From the NCBI GenBank assembly GCA_037367355.1, contig CM074702.1:2976001-3040000 (forward strand): DNA of 64,000 nucleotides, read 5' to 3'. Positions 9,631-21,089 of the stretch are shown in pieces (the first letter of the stretch is position 1; every line of letters begins with the position of its first letter). Both the position numbers and the translations under genes were made by a program. A model generated the notes under the pieces. That model was not told where the DNA came from. It was given only the letters and a program-made list of their open reading frames with translations, and searched no databases. This DNA comes from Neoscytalidium dimidiatum. Taxonomy: Eukaryota; Ascomycota; Dothideomycetes; Botryosphaeriales; Botryosphaeriaceae.

Positions 9631-11588
9631 CTAACAGGATGGGAACTCCTGCCATGGCGAAGCGATTTAGCCCCGTGTATACGTGTGTCGCGGCGGCCCA
9701 GTGGAAGGTTTGCCGAGCCCGGTGCAGGGCGCACCCACTTACGTGACAGCGCGTACCTATGCACATACACAGTTATACGCACTCGGTACGGTCCTAATGT
9801 CTTTCAACTCGGCTCCTTTCACGCCCCGATCCGTTCCCTCTATATTTAGGTATCCTCGGTCCCTCCAAAGCCTTTTCTCTGAACACGAACACCGGTTTTG
9901 CAACGTTTCAAAAAAAGAAATCAAATGACAAAAGAGATATACTCAAGGGTCTCACGGCATGGATTTTTCCGTATGCATGCACGTGATTGAAAAATCAGGA
10001 TCACCTCTGGGCGCGGATTTGCGGCCCAGATATTGTTGGGAATGAGACTGAGCGCTTCCTGTTGCCTGTCTTCGACGAAGAGCAAGACGTGTCAAGCGGA
10101 GAAAAGCGGAGGCTCGCGGCAGGTGGGGAATCGAATTATCATAAGCAATGAATGATGTCGCAAGGCGTTCTGGCGATACTTCATTAGAATAACTCACCCT
10201 TTCCTCACGAGAAGCCTGATTATATATATGTTTCAGCGCTATCAGCTCACCAAGGCTACCGGTGAAACAACGGTCAGGTTATTGACCGGCTTTGAGCCAT
10301 AGTTTAAATAATGTATCAATAATATTAACATCTTGGTAAGCTTCGGAGCTGTTGTATGGCGGTTGTTCTGTTTAAACAGCCTTTGGAATGTGGGTTAGTT
10401 GTTGATTACGGCTGACATGGTATTTGTGGATTATAACCGGATGCCAGCGCGCTGAGGAGACCCGACGAGAAAAGCTGCGGAAGGTTCAACTAAGGTTTTT
10501 CTCCTGCAAGCCTTGACTTCTTACCCACCGTACCGAAGAGTGAAAAGTCAAAATGCAGGAGTTAATGTGAAGCTGTACGTAGAGGTCTGTAACTATTAAC
10601 GGTTTATAACTCACAGTTGATGCGCAGCAGCCGTGGAGCCCGCTGGGGTACACAGTCGATGATCGCACCTTGACCATACACGCCCTGCATGGCCGTTCCT
10701 AAGGATTAAGGGAACTCGCTATCTAAGTCACAATCCTTTTCTAGAGATATAGTCAAGCTCTGACTTGTATCATCATCCTACAAAGCCGGAGCAGGTACAA
10801 AACCAAGATGTGGGAGAGTGGGTATGATATGCCTTCTCCCTACCTACAACGCAGCTCAAGAAGCATAGTGAAAGGGTAATTCTGATCAAAGAAGTATACT
10901 GTCAAATCTATAGGACGCTTGACGAAACTTACAAGTACCGGAAATGTTGGTATAAGCGTAGTGAAATAGCGCTGCGCATTGGATTCAGGGGCTGGCCCCG
11001 GAAAGCTCCATGGGAAACTCCCAGCTTGAAAAAGACAAAAGTCTGTGGGTGATTTCCGGAAAGTGTTCCGCGGTGAGGACCGAACCGGGATATCTGTACC
11101 GCAACACTTCCCGGCCTCGCAACCTAGAGACCACCCAGCGAACCTCGCCGACGTACAACGGCTCACCGGTAGTATCGGATCTACGGGGCAGCGGAGTTAA
11201 GATGCCATTGTGTCAACGCGTTCACCAATTGCATGCTCTCTGTCAGTCGGCGGGATGTCTGAAGCAAATGTCCACTCAGATGCGCTTGATAAAGTCGGGC
11301 ACTCCATTACTCGTATTGCGAAGACCCGTAATAAGACCGATCTGGTGTCTGTTTATAGCAGCACACCAGGTATACTATGTTGAACGTCCGTTTTTACGCT
11401 CTTACTTTCTCAATCCTCTGCCGTGTTCTCGCTGCGGAACAGTATGGAACGTGTGGATAAATCGAAAGGGTGATGTCATTTTACTCTCGAGCTCGTATTC
11501 TCAGCAGCCTGCGGGGAGCCAATCCGCGCGCGTGGAACACGATTCATGCATGATCTTGCCCCTTTTCGGGCAGGCTACCTGAGCGAAC
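9631..11588. other. Gene-free stretch
   Basis: About 2 kb with no supported gene. It is moderately AT-rich around 10200-10450. A 190-codon open frame at 11010-11582 has no domain or composition typical of coding DNA here and runs into the Nis1 promoter, so I leave it out. Confidence 0.5.
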
Positions 11589-11596
11589 TATAAATA
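11589..11596 (+). promoter_or_regulatory. TATA box of the Nis1-like gene
   Basis: TATAAATA lies 73 bp upstream of the chosen ATG at 11669, followed by a CT-rich leader. The good spacing supports the downstream ATG rather than the in-frame one at 11618. Confidence 0.6.
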
Positions 11597-11668
11597 CATC
11601 CTCATCTTCCGCCATGATTGCGACTTCAGGCCGCAGAGACACACGCACACCCTCCAATCCAATTCGCA

Positions 11669-12187
11669 ATGTTGTTCCAGAAGACCGTCCTCGCCGGCGT
11701 TGCCTCGCTCGCCTCCCTGGCCTCGGCCGGCATCGTCAGCTTCAGCATCCCCAAGACCATCGTCCCCGGCGCCACCTTCACGGCAACCCTCACCGAGAAC
11801 AACGCCACCAAGAGCGATGACATTTCCATTGCCTTCGGCATCGCTTCGGGCGTCTACGTCGAGCCCTGGGCACTGGGCACCGAACTCCTGGGCAAGTCGC
11901 TTCTGACCAACACCGGTAAGTTCGGCCCGACGATTCCCGTCCGCTGTGCCGCCGCTGACAGCGGAACAGACATCACTCCGTCTCCTGAGACTGTCGAGGT
12001 CGAGCTCAAGCTTCCGGAGTACTACGAGAAGGGCGAGGCCACCGTCGTTGCCATCATCCACGCCCTCTCTGGCTCGAGGCTGTTCCCCATCTCTACCCTG
12101 TACAACGCCACTGTCACCGTTGGCGATGCCGCCAGCACTGAGAGCGTCTCCAGCGGCCAGGGCCTCCAGATCACGCACCAGTACTAA
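11669..12187 (+). CDS. Nis1-family secreted effector
   Basis: Small secreted protein of 154 residues after removing a 54-nt intron (11916-11969, GTAAGT...GCTGAC...ACAG). The intron is a multiple of three, so unspliced reading also stays open. Residues 1-20 form a signal peptide ending ASA. The mature part follows the Nis1 pattern: an ISF-IP strand near the start, a GATFTATL block, DISIAFGIASG, a LG-ELLG segment, and a final VTVGDA strand. Characterised Nis1 proteins from plant-pathogenic fungi are core effectors that cause necrosis when overexpressed and suppress host pattern-triggered immunity by binding receptor-associated kinases. The TATA box at 11589 supports this start. Activity is inferred from family only. 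Confidence 0.82.
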   Translation: MLFQKTVLAGVASLASLASAGIVSFSIPKTIVPGATFTATLTENNATKSDDISIAFGIASGVYVEPWALGTELLGKSLLTNTGKFGPTIPVRCAAADSGTDITPSPETVEVELKLPEYYEKGEATVVAIIHALSGSRLFPISTLYNATVTVGDAASTESVSSGQGLQITHQY

Positions 12188-13120
12188 GGGCGAAAGCAAG
12201 ATGTAATTATGTAAAAATAATGTAACATAATGAATCGTCCAATCCGTGCAGCGCTTCTCGAAGATGTGCACACCTTACGTGCAGCACTCGTAACAGATTG
12301 TTGTCCATGGACAAGGAAACTTCCAGATTACGGCTGGGATCAGGGAGCACGCAAGCCTTCGGTGCACGCTGGCATCGTGGGGCACGGAGTGCGGCTCGTG
12401 CCGGTGACGCCACCGTGGTTCGGAAATGCAAGCCACATTCGATCCCCGCTCGGGAAGGAAATTCGGCCCAAGGGTGAGTAAGACGAGTCAGATTTCCTGA
12501 AGTTATGTTGTACGTTCAGACAGATGCCATGGATGAGTCTTGCAGTACACGTGAATGTGCTTCCCTACGCACAGAAGCAGGATATCTCTCGTAGAACAAC
12601 GAAAAACGAACCGCCGAAAACCTGCGAAATACCAGCCGCTGTGACGTGCGCCAAGACGAAACGGAGGATGCGGACGCAGCGGCGATGTTCATGTGTTTTT
12701 GGGGCCCAAGGCACCCTGGAAGAAAATGGCAGGACGGTTAGGAAAAAAAAAAAAAAACATTGTTTCAGCAACGCCCCAACCTTTCCTTGCTCCAACATCT
12801 CAACCATTCGCAAATCCTAAAAACACAGAAAATAGTGTCTCCGCATCGCGAATCACGCCTACCTATGGATTCCCCGCATTCCCGCACGCTGGATGCTACC
12901 ACATCACCACACCTCGTATCGGATACGGCCTATAGTACTACCTCGGCATGTGGTCCGTGCAGACATTTATCCCGCTCCGCCGCGAAAGAAACTCCCTTTA
13001 CATGCGTCGAGATGGAGAGACGCGTGGTGATGATATCAGCTTTGGTTGCAGCCTGCACTGATTCCGGTTTGCGCATTCGTGCTTGAGTGTACTTTGAAAA
13101 TCTTGAACACGCCTGGAACC
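12188..13120. other. Gene-free stretch
   Basis: No supported gene. Contains an A homopolymer of about 14 bases near 12743. The last 200 bp are the likely promoter of the metalloprotease gene; no clear TATA box is seen. Confidence 0.55.
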
Positions 13121-14389
13121 ATGGTTCGTCTTGCCAATGTCTCGGCCATCCTTGTCGCAGCAGCATCATGTGTGGTTGGCTCTGTGGGCAGACAAACATA
13201 TGCAGGGTAAGCGGCTTTCGATGTTGACAATGTCTCTTTTCTTCCTCTTTTATTAACCTAATCTGACTCGATTGTAGACCATGTGGTACCTCGGTCAACC
13301 CGGCTGAAAGGATCTCAGCTAGTTCTGAGCACACGCTGAAGACAAGACAAACCGTACAAAATTTGACGAACTCCGCAGCGACGCTGGACGTAAGTAATAT
13401 TCCCGCCGTTTGGGAATGCTGATGAGCGCAAACTTACATGGTCTAATTCTAGCTATTCTATCATGTTATCCTCGCCGAAGGTAACCATACTACTGACTTC
13501 ATTACAGACGAGCTGCTAGATCGTCAGACGGCAATCTTAAATGATGGCTTCGTCTCGATGAATTATCAGTTCAACTTGGCGGAGATCACACGGACTGTTA
13601 ACAACACCTGGTGAAGACTACTTCTATGCTATGAATGGGCCGCTTCGGAAAAACGATATCTAATGAATGTAGGTTCTACAACGCTACTCAGTACCGTCCA
13701 ATCGAGACGGACATGAAAAGCGCACTTCGGCGTGGTGACAATAAGACGTTGAATGTCTACATTGTCGGGTAAGCTCTCGATGGGATGTGGTGGCAAAAAA
13801 ATTTACTCATTTCTTCAGGCTGTGGGATAGCAGCATCAGCGCCTGGTCGACGGTTCCACTGGAGCTGCAATATAACCTCGTGGCAGATGGTGTTGTTCTC
13901 CATAATACCGTCCTTTTAGGAGGCAGCAACACCGTCTGGACTCTTGGCAAGACTCTCATCCACGAGGTTGGTCATGTAAGTGCTCCTTCTCCGCTTCGAC
14001 AAACTTAGCTGATCCGAAATGCCCGTAGTGGGTCGGCTTGTATCACACGTTCTCTGGAGGTTGCGAGAACAACTTTGACTATGTGGATGATACTCCGCTC
14101 GAGGCAATCCCGGAGGCGTCGTGGGATGCGCTTGGCGGTTGCCCCGTCGGCCGTGATTCGTGCCCCGATGCTCCGGGGCTTGATCCTATTCGTGAGTCCT
14201 AGGAATTGATTTTGGAGAGACGAAAAGCTGACTCAAAAAGATAATTACATGGACTATACCAGCGACGAGTGCAGGACGGAGTTTACTCCTGGGCAGGTTG
14301 CGTATGCTCACGGTGAGATGGAGAAATACCGACGCGTTTTTGTGAGACATGCCGTTACGGAAAGTGAGAGATATGATGAAGCGGCTTGA
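13121..14389 (+). CDS. Secreted M43 (pappalysin-type) zinc metalloprotease
   Basis: Seven exons join in frame: 13121-13206, 13278-13389, 13453-13610, 13673-13768, 13819-13975, 14029-14191 and 14241-14389. All introns are GT-AG and 49-71 nt, and the product is 306 residues. A hydrophobic signal peptide covers residues 1-21. Zinc site HEVGHWVGLYH fits the metzincin consensus HExxHxxGxxH; its last residues come from the next exon, which confirms that splice. The Met-turn is in [10 protein letters not shown]. Paired cysteines in the catalytic domain suggest disulphides. Family members are extracellular peptidases that degrade host or substrate protein. Length is normal for fungal M43B enzymes (about 280-310). 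I see no defect. Confidence 0.9.
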
Positions 14390-14395
14390 CCAGTG

Positions 14396-15128
14396 TCAAT
14401 TGCCTTTAGACGTCAAGGAGGAGCTATATGCAAAAACGCTGACAAATTGAAAGATCTTGGATAGGATCGTCATTCCGGTGATGAAACTCTCAAGGTGCTC
14501 GTCTTCAGGTAAAGCAAAATACGATCTATGTTCCTTTCCGTGTGCGATGAGAATAGGAGTTGCGTGCTCCGGGTGAGACGGCTCTTTGCGACCATATTTG
14601 GCGAAGAAGCGCGGCCATTCGTGGGTGACAAACACACGTCGTCGTAGCTATGGACCGTTCAGTACACAGAGATGGCAGGAGGAGGTGATTGGTCGCTCAC
14701 CAATATTTAAACCACTGCGCATAACTCTCTTTCTCCGCAAAGAGGGATGAGAACTTCGTGTGCGTAACACGATCCTCACCCAACTGCCCGAGCATCCCTC
14801 TTGGAACGAGCATCCATTCCATCCCTCTGACCAAACCCTCGTCAGCATTTACTTCAGCGGCAACTTGAGAGTGCGTGATTCCTCCCAGGCCAGAAGGAAT
14901 CTTGGAGAAAACGTCCCAACCCATAAGCAGACGGAGAGCCGCCATCTCCGTCTTCACAGCCAAGTATTCATCGATCTTCTCGATTGGTGTTTCCACTTAG
15001 GCCTCGATTTCTTTTGCTAAATCAAGGATTCGTTTTCTTTGTGCTGCTGAAGGCGCACCCGCAGAATCGCTGTAGCCATCGACCGCATCGGACAAGTCCT
15101 TGGTCAAAGATCTCAATATGGGCGCCAT
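14396..15128 (-). pseudogene. Truncated O-methyltransferase relic (N-terminal half)
   Basis: Reads from an ATG at 15128 leftwards. The N-terminal helix region (AQRKRILDLAKEIEA), a winged-helix-like dimerisation domain (MAALRLLMGWDVFSKIP, EVNADEGLVRGMEW) and a WPRFFAKYGRKEPS block are in the order of fungal O-methyltransferases. A TAA at about 15000 interrupts the frame between EIEA and ETPIEK. A second interruption near 14640-14697 may be a 54-nt intron, although the frames do not join cleanly. The SAM-binding Rossmann domain with its Gly-rich motif is missing; the frame ends at 14396, only 7 bp past the stop of the convergent metalloprotease gene. Non-functional. Confidence 0.75.
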
Positions 15129-15493
15129 AGAGATGGAGGTGGAAGCTGTGGAAGGAAAATTTTGCTTTTAAAGTCATGCGGAAGTTGACGGTTGTACACT
15201 GCTCAAACTCTCTGTTGCGGTGGGGTGATGGGATAGTTTCACCTGATTTATGCGGCGGGCATCCCGGTGCGAATTATCCAATCACATGTACCAGTTATAC
15301 GTCTCGCTCCCAACAAAGAAGTTTCGATTCATACATGTATCCAAGAGGGGCGGGTCAAGCTACTCCCCCCAGGGCACATACTTTCCGCACGACACCGGCC
15401 CCCAAGATAAACGGGGCTCTCGGCACCCGCATCAACTCCCGCCACTAACCCAACCCTCCCATTGTGCTTCCGCCCTCAACCACTCTACCCGCG
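15129..15493. other. Short gene-free stretch
   Basis: Lies between the methyltransferase relic and the 3' end of the transcription-factor gene. Nothing recognisable. Confidence 0.5.
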
Positions 15494-18213
15494 TCAATCC
15501 ACCCTCCTCTGCTGGTCTCGCGGCCTCTCTCCTCTCACCAACTGCGCGGCACACTCCGCCAACCACCAATAGAACGTCGTCCACGCCGTCTGCCCGAGCA
15601 GCACGCGCCGAAACTCCTTCAACAGCCTCCTCGTGCTATCCGCCCCGCCGTCCAGCACGCCAACACCACCGATCCGCACCGCGCACTCGACTCGGCCCGC
15701 GACCCACGCCCGCGCCAGCTCCTCGCCGCCGCCCTCGTCAATCCGAAGCACGGGAGCACGCCCTCCCGCGCGCTCGCCTTCCACCCCGGGCGACGGCGGC
15801 GGCGACGGCGACGGCGACAGCGCCGCCCACGCCCACAGATACAGCACCGCCACCAGCGCGACGAACGGGTCGAACGGCAGCCCCCCGCCGCGCTGCTCCT
15901 TGATCTGCCGGAGCAGGCCGCCCGCGTGGACGGCGCACTCGCGCGCGGTCGCCGCGCGGTTCCGCGTCAGCCACGCCGTGAGCGTGGCCGTCGCGGCGGA
16001 GACCTCGGCGTCGGTCGCGCGCCAGCCGGAGAAGGCGTGGAGCGAGCGGAGCCGCACGTGGCGGAGGATGGAGAGGAGCGGGCCGAGGCGGGTGCGGGTG
16101 GTGTTGCTCGTGGTCGGTAGCGGGGTGGGGGAGGCGAGGGCGGCGAAAGTGGCGTCGAGGGTAGGGCTGGGTGCCGGGCTGGGTGGGGGAGCGGACGCGT
16201 CGTGGCGGAGCCAGGGGTGGCGGAGGTCGGCGATGCGTTGCTCTTCGACGAAGAAGGTGGCCAGGAGGATAGTCTTGGAGAATTCGGGGAGGGCATACAG
16301 TATGGAGGGGGGTGGGAGCGGACCGAGGAAGAGAGATGAAAGTGACGGGAGAGATTCATCCGCTGGGTGTATGAGGTTTGTTAGTGTGATTTTGTTCTTG
16401 CATGAAGCTTTGTTGGGAAGCGGTTTACTTTTCTCATTCTTAAGCCATAGGCGTTTCCAGGTGTGGGCATCACGAGCGTCCCAGAGCTCCTCTGCAGCTG
16501 GAAGAGGAATGTTGAGCTCTGGTAGCGAGATGAGCGGCTGCTGATCTAAGAATACTCTATGAAGACACTCGATGTCTTGCACGGCGGATTTCTCTAAGTA
16601 TGATCGAAGAATTCTCAGGTTAAACTTGACTTACACCATATGCCATGTAGGATTCTACGCTCCCTTTCTCGCATGATCCATGCGTGCCAATCTACCTCCT
16701 GCCCGCTTTCCTGCGTGGCTTTATCTTGCTTCGCCTGGCTCTGCTTCCCGAGCCTTCGGACCTGGCGAAACAGAGTAGCGAGAACATTCCGTTCGTACTG
16801 CGACTTAAGGAGCTGTCTGTGGGATCCACTGAACATGAGGCATACGTGGTACAGAACGATGCTCTCTACCAAGTTCAGGTCCACTCTAGATGATGGTGTG
16901 CATGGTAACTACTTGGATGTTAGTTGATATTCTGTAGGATGAGTTATCTGACGAACCAATGTATTCACGGTTTCTTCTAATATCCACGTCAGGCACGCAC
17001 TATATTCATCCCTTCGGCTACTTTTGGTGTAGTTTACACCCACGGCGGCAATGGCAACTACCAAGATCTCTTGGATTGTGTTTGGATCAATTGTTCCGGT
17101 GTGGAGTATTGGTAGCTCCGAAGAAAAATACTCAAAAAAGAGCTGTACGAATGCGTTTAGAGCAGTTTTGGTTGGGAAGTGAGATGCTGCCCTTCTACTT
17201 CGACTTCCACTGAGCTTGTCGAATAATGACTTGGCGCGGAAGTGTGTTGGTTCTGATAGTATCTCCACATGACCGAAGTCTTCAGCCAGAAGAGTGTCCA
17301 GGTCGCCCTGCGGCGCAAATGTGGAAGTTTGGGAAGAACGACGTCCCGTAGAAGTACTGGAACTTGAAAAAGGCCGTGGTAATTCATCGATAGGTATTAG
17401 ATTTTCAAGGCAATCAATTGGAGCGTTCGAAGATGATGGAAGATACTCGGTGATGTTTGACTCTGGAAGTCCCCAGTTGAAAGGGAACTCAAGACCGCAC
17501 AGCAGCTGAGGGTCGAAAATGCAGGGTTCGTTTGCGCCGACGACGTTCTCGTGAGTGGAAATCAAAGCATCGAATGGCAGGTGTTCAGGTATGATTTGCT
17601 GTCTGGCTATTTCACCGGGGGTTGGGTTCTCAACCACCGAGAATAGTGTGGGTGAAGTCTCCGGAGTGATGGGAATTACCACCTCAATAGACTCTGTATC
17701 TGCAGCTCCGGAAGACACCGCGTTATTCGCAGTAGGCGTCGATACGTCTGCAATATCGCGGAGATTTGGCTGGTGTAGATCCTGGTACGGACAATTAATC
17801 TGACAGCACAATACACATACGACACACACGTACAGGAATCTCGCATTTAATGGACTTGGTTTCGCAGCGGCGACAGGGTGTGGTACCGCTACATCTCTTC
17901 TTCGCCTGAGCACATTTAAGACAAGCTTTGATCCGGTGCACTCCCAGAGATTCCAGAGATGCATGGTAGGATCGTAATGCATTGGGGCCATGAGTGTGGA
18001 TGTGGCGTTTAAGTGTATCCCTGCCGCTCTATGTTAAGATTATTTATCGTCCAGGCACAAGGCCGTTTACCTTCTTGGAAAAGACTTCCCACAATTTTGA
18101 CACCGGAAGGGCTTCTTTCCCGAATGACATGACAAGTGGCGGCTGAGATGCTCCTGGCGCCCGAATGATTCTGGACAGTGGTCACACCGAAACTGTGGAA
18201 TACGGTCAGTCAT
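15494..18213 (-). CDS. C2H2 + Zn2Cys6 transcription factor
   Basis: Five exons: 18213-18071, 18020-17834, about 17781-16957, about 16886-16635 and 16575-15494, giving about 830 residues. The start is the Met just before the fingers. Two C2H2 fingers (CDHC...HLSCH and CQNC...HIHTH) are followed within 25 residues by a Zn2Cys6 cluster with spacing C-x2-C-x6-C-x5-C-x2-C-x6-C, completed only by the first splice. A Ser-rich linker and a fungal-specific regulatory domain follow (MFSGSHRQLL, ERRILHGIW joined to IECLHRVF). The junction near 16957/16886 does not resolve to a phase-correct GT-AG pair with a strong donor, so that boundary is uncertain. The second intron is 52 nt. It is likely nuclear. 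It is divergent from the FAD monooxygenase, which it may regulate. Confidence 0.8.
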
Positions 18214-18885
18214 GATCCGAATTCGCGCGAGAAATCTTGTGGACGCGGTGCAGTTGTGTGGAGGTGAATATTGCGGCAACCCCGCAATTTAAAGCTTTTG
18301 TATGCTTCGGCTAGCTTTACGCCGGACTGTCCATCAACCACCGTTAGCTAACACAGTCAAAGCAGCAGACGTGCGGCGAACACCTTGCTTTGCGAATCGC
18401 TGCTACTCGTATCCTCGGAAGCGGCCCCACGTTCGCTGCCGAAGCTCCGTGCCTGTGAGGTGGGGCCGCCCGCGACCAAAGCTGTAGAGGCGGGGTTACC
18501 TTCCCCACGGGGAACATGTAAGCCACAAAGATGGTTAATTTTCTTCGCAGATGGGCTTCCTATATAAATTCTGCCTGGATCGTGAATGAGAGATGTTTCA
18601 TCAGCACAGCATCGAGAAAAATGTCGGGTGAGCTACCTGTTCAACTGCAGGGCTTCCTCATCACGAGACAATATCTTGAAGCAGGATCAGCTTCTAAAAC
18701 ATGGAGAATGTAGAATTCGACATATACTACCCGCAACATACATGTCGCGTCATACACTTGATCGAAAGCGCCTCCAGCGACGATCCCGCGGGGGCGGCCG
18801 CTCCGCAACATAACCATATATACCTGAAAGAGAGGCCGCATGAACAAACCATGAAGTAGTGTCCATTTATCGTATCTTCTCAGCC
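18214..18885. other. Divergent intergenic region between regulator and FAD monooxygenase
   Basis: 672 bp shared upstream of two divergent genes. Contains several CGG/CCG triplets (for example a CCGCGGGGGCGGCCG tract near 18788) that could be Zn2Cys6 half-sites, but no clear spaced pair. No gene seen. Confidence 0.4.
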
Positions 18886-20509
18886 ATGCCCGAACCCGCT
18901 GCACCGCCCTTCAAAGTCATCATCATCGGCGCCGGCCTCTCCGGCAGCCTCCTCGCCAACGGCCTCCTGCACGCCTCCATCCCCCTCACCATCTACGAGC
19001 GAGACGTCGAGAACGCGCCGCGCGAGGGCTACCAGATCCACCTCGGCGAGTCCACCTTGGTCGGCATGCGCGCCTGCCTCTCCGAGCAGCAGATCATGTC
19101 CGTGGTGCAGAAATTCGGGCGCGCCGGCGGGCGCAAGGGCCAAGCGTCCGTGATCAGGCATAAGGATTCAGATTGCTGCTGGATCTGAAGGCGTTTCCGG
19201 AGTATAGCAAGAGCGCGCCGGTCAATCGGAAGGTGTTGCGGGACACGCTGGCGGCGCCGTTGGCGAAGGCGGGGGTGGTCCGGTATGAGAAGAAGTTTGT
19301 GCGGTACGAGATTTTTGAGACGGGAGGGGCGGAGAGGGTGAGGGTGCATTTCCACGATGGGACCGCGGATGAGGGCGATGTCTTGATTGGGGCGGATGGG
19401 AGTAGCTCCAAGGTAGGTGGCTGAGGGGCGGCACGCGGAGCTCAATGCTTATATTGTGGACAGGTCAACCGGCAGCTGGGGCTGAACAACATTACTGAGG
19501 TTAAAACGCACGCCAACTTTCTCGTCAAGCAGGATCTTCTGACGGAGAAGCTATTCGCACTGGGCAAGGATTTCACTTCTGGGCCAGTGCTCTGCATGGC
19601 GGATAACAAGAATTTCTACTTTTCTGGTTCGTCATGCTATTGCCCAACTGGCATGGATCAGGCTTTGGACTGACAAAATTCTAGCGTATGTGCCGCAAAG
19701 AAGTGACAAATCCGCCTTCGATGATTTCTCGTCATGCGCTGTGGGTGGCGCATTCCCTGTTGATACAGCGCCGGCAAACCTGGCAGAACTAAGCCCGGCT
19801 GAGAAATGGAACTTCATCTCAAAGTCGCTCGCTGATTGGGCTCCAGAATAGTAGGAAAAGCACCCAACCTGTTCACCAGAAGCTAATCGTGCATTAGTCA
19901 CAAAGCGTTGGAGGTAGTCAAAGACGCGAACTTTCATCCTTATGCCGCACGAAGCAGCTCGCGCCCGCCAAGGGACTGGAGGAAGAAAGTAAGGACTGAT
20001 GACGCGCAGGCCAAGGGCCATCCGCGTGTTTGGCTGATGGGTGATGCGATGCATGCTATGTTCCCGTACAGGTCAGAAAGACTATAAGTTTATTTCAGAG
20101 GAACCTACTGATTGAACGTAGAGGACAAGGCGGAAACCAGTCTATGCGGGATGCAGCTGTGGTGCTTCCACTCATTGCCGGCTTGGCCGAGCGAGCAAAA
20201 TCTCAGGTGGTTAGTACCAAGGATATAGAGGAAGCGTGCCAAGCGTTTGAAGATGAGATGATTCCGCGGACCTTCGAGTGGGTGAAGAAAAGCGGAGGAA
20301 GAGAAGTCATCGTAAGCATTGACTGCAGAACGATTCGCACGGTTGAGCTAATTCCCTGCTAGCCGTTCAACTCGAGCAACCTCCACACACGCATCATCTT
20401 CACGGTCGCCTCGAAACTGATCATCTTCGCTTCGCTGTGGTATTATCTCAAGTCCTGGTTGGGATTCTCGGGCGCAAACTTGAATGATGCTCCAGAGCTG
20501 CGGGAGTGA
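18886..20509 (+). CDS. FAD-dependent monooxygenase (one apparent frameshift)
   Basis: Six exons: 18886-19412, 19464-19626, 19685-19850, 19898-20071, 20122-20311 and 20363-20509. All introns are GT-AG and 47-58 nt. The protein is an aromatic-ring-hydroxylase-type flavoprotein. It has a dinucleotide fold VIIIGAGLSGSLLANGL near the N-terminus, a DVLIGADGSS motif at about residue 170, and the FAD ribityl-binding segment GDAMHAMFPY-RGQGGNQSMRDA spanning a splice. A hydrophobic C-terminal helix follows. The coding exons sum to 1367 nt, one short of a multiple of three. The frame breaks between about 19160 and 19175, before LLLDLKAFPEY, and no intron there fits. So there is a single 1-nt loss in an otherwise clean 455-residue gene: a young pseudogene or a sequencing error. 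Substrate unknown. Confidence 0.8.
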
Positions 20510-21089
20510 TGGCAGACTTGAGACCGTTTATGTAGTATTTGCTGTAGCTAATTTCCATACTCCATCTCATATCTCTGGGAAAGTTCAATCTGGATGCTTC
20601 TTAGGTGGTTGTTTGGTTCGTGGCACATACGCGTCCTATTCAGTCGGCCAGATGCATCGTCCCCCCTCGCTGCTCAACTTAGTATCCGGAACAGACATGG
20701 CATGAAAAACTAGAACTGTAAATTGTGGTTTTGTGCAAAGTGAACGAAGTCTGACGGCCTTGCATAATGCATCGCGATGCCTTTCTCTACCCTCTCCTTT
20801 ATATGAGATGAGCCTTATTCCTTTTTTCATAACGCGAATGGTGAAGACAACCATATTCGAATATACGTACAGTTATACGCGTTTCACTGCCGGGTGTGGG
20901 TATTTCCCGTTACTACCTCGTGCTCGGCGGAGAATACCATACAATCGCAGGCAAACACCCACCGATTCGGGCCGCTATCGAGGGCGTCGATATGACACCC
21001 AGCACATTCACATCGCCCGGATCCCAACATTTCGTGTACCTGCACGGCTTCACAGCCATCATGTAGGAATCGACTTGCAGCAATCCGGC

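Noticed and set aside
11010..11582. 190-codon open frame, plus strand
   Set aside because: No domain, odd composition, and it overlaps the promoter and TATA box of the Nis1-like gene.
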